Origin: Deltaproteobacteria bacterium
GTDB taxonomy: Bacteria; Desulfobacterota; Syntrophia; Syntrophales; UBA2210
DNA length: 10,370 nt
Reading direction: 5' to 3'
Assembly (NCBI GenBank): GCA_016935935.1
Contig: JAFGPZ010000308.1
Coordinates: forward strand, 1-10,370
The translations under genes and the position numbers were made by a program. Each line of letters begins with the position of its first letter. The first letter of the stretch is position 1. Shown one piece after another: positions 6,718 through 10,370 of this stretch. The notes beneath the pieces are model-generated. The model was not told the DNA's origin. It saw only the letters and a list, made by a program, of their open reading frames with translations, and did not search any database.

Positions 6718-8358
6718 ATGGATTCGGAATATCGTGACGATACAATTTACGGAAGCTTTGAAACCATAGCCGATAAGAATAAGCCCAAAACGGCTCTTAT
6801 ATATCTCGGAGAAAATTACAGTTATGGACAACTGAAAGAAATGGTACTGCGTTTTGCAGCTTCATTGCGTAAACTGGGTGTTGGCGAAGGAGATAAGGTG
6901 CTCATATACCTTAACAACCTTCCGCAGACTGTCATAGCATACCTGGCATTGCACCGTATCAACGCCGTTCCTGTTCCCGTTGCTCCGATATACACCACAT
7001 ATGATCTGAGATATTTTGTCAATGATCTTAAAATAGAAACAATCATTTGTATGGATAGCAACCTGAGTTACGCTTCCGAGATATTGCATGACACATCCTT
7101 AAAAAAGATAATCGTAACAAATATGATCGACCTCGTATCGTGGTGGAAGAAGATTATCGCACACGCTTATGACCGAGTTCCGAAGGGGAAAACTCCTTCA
7201 GGTGAGGAATTTTTCTTTTTCAAAAAGCTGCTCCGTGAAGGGGATCCTTCAGCCCTTCCACCATACCGCCCGCCGGATGGAAACAAAACTGCCCTTATAC
7301 TCTATACCGGTGGAACCACGGGAGAACCAAAGGGAGTACCGTTGTCCATGGGTCTTTATATGCACCAATTGAGAGAATGGAGGAAAATCAGCGAACCAAT
7401 AATCCCACCAGGAGGGATGATTGCAGCCCAGGCTGCCCCCATGTATCATGTCATAGGGCAATGCGACGGCATGACTCCGATTCTTGTTGACGGGGGGACA
7501 CTGGTAATCTTTCCCCGGGTCGATCTGGATGCGATAATGGATCATATTCAACGGTTGAAAGTTACCAATATGTTCGGGGTACCTCAATTATACCGAATGA
7601 TTTTAGAGCACGACAGGATAGATAACTATGATCTTCGTTCCCTCAAGTACTGCGGATGCGGAGGTGATGTGTTGTCTAATGAGGTGGCACATCGATGGTA
7701 TGATAAAATAGGTACACATTTAATGCAGGGCTACGGCGTTACTGAAATATGCGGTCCTATTACATTGTCCTACGCCAGGGACGGAATCCCCCCTGAAGGT
7801 AGTATCGGTAAAGCGGTACAGGGGTTGAAAACAAAACTCGTTGATCCGGCGACTCTGGAGCCGGTCCCACAGGGAGAATCGGGAGATCTCCTGGTTACGA
7901 TACCGTATGGAACGAAGCATTACTGGAACAAGCCTGAAGAATCGGAAATATCCTTTCTCACCATAGATGGCGATGTCTGGTACCGGACGCATGACGTAGT
8001 GAGGATCGATGAAGAAGGTTGGTTTTACTTCATGGACAGGACTGCCGATATCATAAAACACAAGGGATACAGGATAGCAGCTGCTGAAATAGAGAAGGTT
8101 CTTCAGGAGCATCCCGCAGTCATATCCTCATGCGTCATCGGCATTCCGGATAAAAAAGTCGGCGAAAGGATAAAGGCCTTCGTCGTTTTGAAAGAAGACG
8201 TCAAAGGTGTCAACGCACGTGAATTGACTAATTGGTGTCGTGAGCGCACAGCTTCCTATAAGGTTCCTCACTATATAGAATTTCGCGACATGTTGCCAAA
8301 ATCCAAGGTAGGGAAGATGCTCAGGCGTGAGATGCGTTCGGAAGAACTTGGAAAATAG
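6718..8358 (+). CDS. AMP-forming acyl-CoA synthetase (acyl/aryl-acid CoA ligase)
   Basis: This cytoplasmic enzyme of 546 residues is a complete member of the adenylate-forming superfamily. It activates a carboxylic acid with ATP to an acyl-AMP and then to the CoA thioester. Visible motifs: the phosphate loop YTGGTTGEPKG (196-206), where the first TG is the form seen in FadD-type ligases; the adenine motif MQGYGVTEICGP; the hinge region YRTHDVVRIDEEGWFYFMDRTADIIKHKGYRIA, split here into YRTHDVVRIDEEGW and DRTADIIKHKGYRIA; and the C-terminal catalytic lysine Lys533 in KVGKMLRRE. The ATG is preceded by GGGAGG (6701-6706). It starts 21 bases after the ATPase gene, so cargo import and activation are co-expressed. 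Chain length or ring preference cannot be read from motifs; medium- or long-chain and alicyclic or aromatic acids all remain possible. Confidence 0.9.
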   Translation: MDSEYRDDTIYGSFETIADKNKPKTALIYLGENYSYGQLKEMVLRFAASLRKLGVGEGDKVLIYLNNLPQTVIAYLALHRINAVPVPVAPIYTTYDLRYFVNDLKIETIICMDSNLSYASEILHDTSLKKIIVTNMIDLVSWWKKIIAHAYDRVPKGKTPSGEEFFFFKKLLREGDPSALPPYRPPDGNKTALILYTGGTTGEPKGVPLSMGLYMHQLREWRKISEPIIPPGGMIAAQAAPMYHVIGQCDGMTPILVDGGTLVIFPRVDLDAIMDHIQRLKVTNMFGVPQLYRMILEHDRIDNYDLRSLKYCGCGGDVLSNEVAHRWYDKIGTHLMQGYGVTEICGPITLSYARDGIPPEGSIGKAVQGLKTKLVDPATLEPVPQGESGDLLVTIPYGTKHYWNKPEESEISFLTIDGDVWYRTHDVVRIDEEGWFYFMDRTADIIKHKGYRIAAAEIEKVLQEHPAVISSCVIGIPDKKVGERIKAFVVLKEDVKGVNARELTNWCRERTASYKVPHYIEFRDMLPKSKVGKMLRREMRSEELGK

Positions 8359-8448
8359 TCACAGAACTGCGGTATGAAAGATTATATGATTATTAAGGCA
8401 TATGAAAGAGGATTTGAAATCTCGTAAAGATAATGGGGGAGACTCCTT

Positions 8449-9216
8449 ATGGACAAAATAGTCATTATGGAAAAAGAAGCGGGGATCAGTATCCTGAAAT
8501 TAAATCGCCCGGAAAAATTGAACGCGATGAATCGCAGGCTTCTCCGAGAACTCATTGATAACTTGGAATCTATAAGCCGTGACAAGGAGACTGGCGGTGT
8601 GATTATTACCGGTGAGGGGAAAGGTTTCTGTGTCGGCGGTGATCTGGAAGAACATCCCGCTTTTAGGGAAGATGACGCTATGTTACGTGAGGAATTTATT
8701 AGAGAAGCTCAGAATGTAACGCTCATGTTACGCCAGCTATCAAAACCGGTGATCGCGGCAATAAACGGTGTGGCTGCCGGTGCTGGCCTCGACTTGGCCA
8801 TGGCCTGTGACATACGAATTGCGTCTGAAACCGCTAAGTTCGGCGAAGTTTTTGTTCTCGCCGGTGGCATGCCGGATATGGGCGGAACATACTTTCTTCC
8901 CAGACTGGTGGGATTAGGCAAGGCAATGGAACTTGCCTTAACCGGTGATTATATCGATGCCGGCGAAGCTCACCGGATCGGATTAGTCAATCGTGTTGTT
9001 CCGCCTTCGGAGTTAATGCCCAATGCAATGGCGCTATGCAGACGTTTCACAAAAGGTTCGGCCGACTCATATCGATTGATTAAGTGGGCATTATATAGAG
9101 GATTGGAACAGAACCTGGAACAGGCGCTGGAAAACGAACTTTACGGACAAAACATTCTTCTGGGCACCGAATATATGAAGGCATTTGCCAAGAAATTTTC
9201 ACGTAAGAACACATGA
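8449..9216 (+). CDS. Enoyl-CoA hydratase/isomerase family protein, PaaG-like
   Basis: This crotonase-fold protein has 255 residues, normal length. The oxyanion-hole segments are GKGFCVGGDLEEH and INGVAAGAGLDLAMACDIRIA. Against the rat hydratase, the first catalytic Glu (GGGCEL) is Asp115 (GAGLDL) and the second (FGQPE) is Phe135 (FGEVF). An Asp is present in GGMPDMGGTYFLPRLVG (Asp143), where PaaG-type isomerases have their catalytic Asp. It should therefore be an isomerase or another CoA-thioester reaction rather than a classical 2-enoyl-CoA hydratase. The usual C-terminal part, KAMELALTGDYIDAGEAH through GLVNRVV, is intact. GGGGGAG at 8435-8441 lies seven bases before ATG. The 90-base gap after the ligase holds only a 17-codon open frame (8374-8427) without a ribosome binding site. 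Confidence 0.85.
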   Translation: MDKIVIMEKEAGISILKLNRPEKLNAMNRRLLRELIDNLESISRDKETGGVIITGEGKGFCVGGDLEEHPAFREDDAMLREEFIREAQNVTLMLRQLSKPVIAAINGVAAGAGLDLAMACDIRIASETAKFGEVFVLAGGMPDMGGTYFLPRLVGLGKAMELALTGDYIDAGEAHRIGLVNRVVPPSELMPNAMALCRRFTKGSADSYRLIKWALYRGLEQNLEQALENELYGQNILLGTEYMKAFAKKFSRKNT

Positions 9217-9242
9217 TATATGTGGACCGAAACAAATAATGA

Positions 9243-9270
9243 AAAAGTTATGTAATGTACATTAACTTTT
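9243..9270. repeat. AT-rich inverted repeat between the two crotonase genes
   Basis: AAAAGTTA (9243-9250) and TAACTTTT (9263-9270) are complementary, and TGT/ACA inside can extend the stem with a bulge. No real T run follows (ATTAAAAA), so it is weak as a terminator. It may be an mRNA processing or stabilising stem. Its right half continues into a sequence similar to the binding-protein leader. Confidence 0.3.
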
Positions 9271-9317
9271 ATTAAAAATGCATGTGCTGAAAGAAGCCAT
9301 CAATAAGGAGAAAAACA

Positions 9318-10121
9318 ATGAATTTTAAGTCCATCAAGTTAGACGTTTCAAACAATATCGCCACATTATCCCTCGCCAGGACGGAAACCCTGAACTCTAT
9401 CAGTCTGGCATTTGCCGATGAAATTATTCAGGCTGTTAAGCATCTGGACAGCGATGATGATGTCAATGTTATTATTTTAAAAAGTGACGCACGAATTTTC
9501 TGCGCCGGTATGGATCTGAAAGATTTTGCATCTCTCGGCTTTGACGGCAAGGCAAAAAGTTCCCTTGAATTCCCCATAAAAATTGACCAGCTTTTTGAAT
9601 GCTGTAATGTTTTTGAAGAATGCCGTAAGCCGGTCATCGCTGCCGTTCACGGCGCGTGCGTGGGAGGGGGTCTCGACATGATATCGGCCTGTGACATTCG
9701 TTTATGTTCTGAAGATGCAACATTTTGTCTCAAAGAGGCGGCTATCGGATTTGTCGCGGACATGGGTGTCCTGCAAAGACTGCCCTTTATCATCGGACAG
9801 GGCTTTACAAGAGAAATGGCCTTTACTGCCCGGTTTTATGCCGCAAGAGAGGTAGAGCGCATGGGGATGATCAACATGGTGTATCCCGATGTCGAATCAC
9901 TAATGGAAGGCGCGAAAAAGCTCGCAGCACAGATTGCTGCAAATGCCCCGCTTGCAGTGGGCGCTACTAAAGAGGTCCTCAATTACAACACAAAAGCTGC
10001 TATTCAGGAGGGGATGTCGATGGCTGTTCATAAAAATATGGTGCTCGTATCTTCCGAGGATGTAAAAGAAGCCGCGTCGGCCTTCATAGAAAAAAGGAAT
10101 CCGAATTTCAAGGGCAGATGA
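9318..10121 (+). CDS. Enoyl-CoA hydratase/isomerase family protein, delta(3,5)-delta(2,4)-dienoyl-CoA isomerase-like
   Basis: The protein has 267 residues with the crotonase fold. It closely follows the mammalian dienoyl-CoA isomerase (ECH1) around the active site: GACVGGGLDMISACDIRLC, then LKEAAIGFVADMGVLQRLP. The three catalytic acids of that enzyme (rat Asp176, Glu196, Asp204) have counterparts Asp120, Glu140 and Asp148 with identical spacing of 20 and 8 residues. Oxyanion-hole segment 1 is IFCAGMDLKDF. The reaction predicted is conversion of 3,5-dienoyl-CoA to 2,4-dienoyl-CoA, used in degrading unsaturated chains with odd-position double bonds; a related cyclic dienoyl-CoA substrate is also possible. 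AAGGAG (9305-9310) is well placed. It lies 101 bases after the PaaG-like gene and differs strongly from it, so the pair is not a recent duplication. Confidence 0.85.
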   Translation: MNFKSIKLDVSNNIATLSLARTETLNSISLAFADEIIQAVKHLDSDDDVNVIILKSDARIFCAGMDLKDFASLGFDGKAKSSLEFPIKIDQLFECCNVFEECRKPVIAAVHGACVGGGLDMISACDIRLCSEDATFCLKEAAIGFVADMGVLQRLPFIIGQGFTREMAFTARFYAAREVERMGMINMVYPDVESLMEGAKKLAAQIAANAPLAVGATKEVLNYNTKAAIQEGMSMAVHKNMVLVSSEDVKEAASAFIEKRNPNFKGR

Positions 10122-10160
10122 GGAACGAGGTCTTATTGCCTGAGCAGTAACACGATATGA

Positions 10161-10172
10161 ATCATGCATGAT
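10161..10172. repeat. 12-bp palindrome between the crotonase and NMO-like genes
   Basis: ATCATGCATGAT is a perfect palindrome lying within wider complementary arms, CACGAT (10151-10156) and ATCGTG (10171-10176). The alternatives compete for one hairpin. No T run follows. The core differs in spacing from operators O1 and O2, so it is not counted as a third site. Confidence 0.3.
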
Positions 10173-10226
10173 CGTGCTACCGGAGGACATTACTATATAC
10201 AACGAAAAAATTAGGGGAGGTTGTTA

Positions 10227-10370
10227 ATGAAAACACGTATTACAGAATTATTCGGAATAAAATATCCTATCATGTTAGCCGGTATGGCATATGTGAGTAT
10301 GCCCGAACTGGTGGCCGCCGTGTCAAACAGTGGTGGGCTGGGAACATACAATAGTGTGGCGACGACACCC
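10227..10370 (+). CDS. Nitronate monooxygenase / 2-nitropropane dioxygenase-like FMN protein, partial (5' end)
   Basis: Only the first 48 codons lie in the window; the frame is open at the edge. The start [20 protein letters not shown] and then [18 protein letters not shown] match the first strand and helix of the FMN-binding TIM-barrel family that includes nitronate monooxygenase and FabK-type enoyl reductases. AGM is at the place where family members have the QGGM/AGM turn near FMN. GGGGAGG (10214-10220) is six bases before ATG. In a CoA-thioester operon a flavin-dependent reductase acting on an enoyl- or dienoyl-CoA is as plausible as nitronate oxidation. Catalytic residues of either activity lie outside the window, so the function cannot be settled here. 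Confidence 0.75.
   Translation, partial: MKTRITELFGIKYPIMLAGMAYVSMPELVAAVSNSGGLGTYNSVATTP

Noticed and set aside
6024..6719. 231-codon open frame on the minus strand
   Set aside because: It lies fully antisense to the second ATPase domain, has no family features and no ribosome binding site; it is a by-product of codon usage of the real gene.
7303..7335. Apparent loss of the TSGTTG serine in the ligase phosphate loop
   Set aside because: TGGTTG is also the form in FadD-type acyl-CoA ligases, so it is normal variation and not a sign of inactivity.
8374..8427. 17-codon open frame between ligase and first crotonase
   Set aside because: No ribosome binding site and no recognisable peptide; such a frame is expected by chance.
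10161..10172. Possible third MarR operator
   Set aside because: The palindrome ATCATGCATGAT shares only the GCAT-like centre; the TATCTNGC half-sites and their spacing are absent, and no promoter overlaps it.
1..10370. CRISPR arrays, tRNA or rRNA genes, toxin-antitoxin or phage genes
   Set aside because: No regularly spaced repeats, cloverleaf or conserved RNA sequence, and no defence or phage protein motif was seen on either strand.

Overview
The window holds one plus-strand catabolic locus with a damaged regulatory flank upstream. The protein families are a branched-chain-amino-acid-type (HAAT) ABC transporter, an AMP-forming acyl-CoA ligase, two crotonase-fold enzymes and the start of a nitronate monooxygenase-like flavoprotein. 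This set, with moderate base composition and strong GGAGG ribosome binding sites, suggests an anaerobic or facultative fatty- or aromatic-acid-degrading bacterium of the Desulfobacterota (former Deltaproteobacteria) kind. That assignment is inference from gene content; there is no rRNA or other phylogenetic marker here.

Layout. Bases 1-250 are noncoding and contain a compact multi-hairpin element (120-239) closed by a 9-bp inverted repeat; it looks like an IS200/IS605-type end or a miniature derivative. A TetR-family regulator follows (266-846), broken by a one-base frameshift and an in-frame TAA within its first helix. Bases 847-1258 have no intact gene but hold an open-frame relic (863-997) and a near-duplicate of the tetR 3' end that recurs before the transporter operon. 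A small intact MarR-family regulator occupies 1259-1669.

The presumed operon then runs without strand change from 1865 to past the window end: periplasmic binding protein, LivH-type permease, LivM-type permease, one polypeptide carrying both ATPase domains (LivG-LivF fusion), acyl-CoA ligase, PaaG-like crotonase, dienoyl-CoA-isomerase-like crotonase, and the NMO-like gene cut by the window edge. A long GC-rich hairpin with a short T run separates the binding-protein gene from the permeases and probably lowers downstream expression.

How it may work together (inference): a carboxylic acid is captured in the periplasm, imported by the ABC transporter, activated to its CoA thioester, and has its double bonds repositioned by two isomerase-type crotonases before beta-oxidation genes elsewhere. 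The best regulatory signal is a pair of near-identical palindromes, TATCTAGC-GT-GCTAGATA at the marR promoter and TATCTTGC-AT-GCAAGATA at the transporter promoter. They suggest that MarR represses both itself and the operon, and may have replaced the decayed TetR as local regulator.
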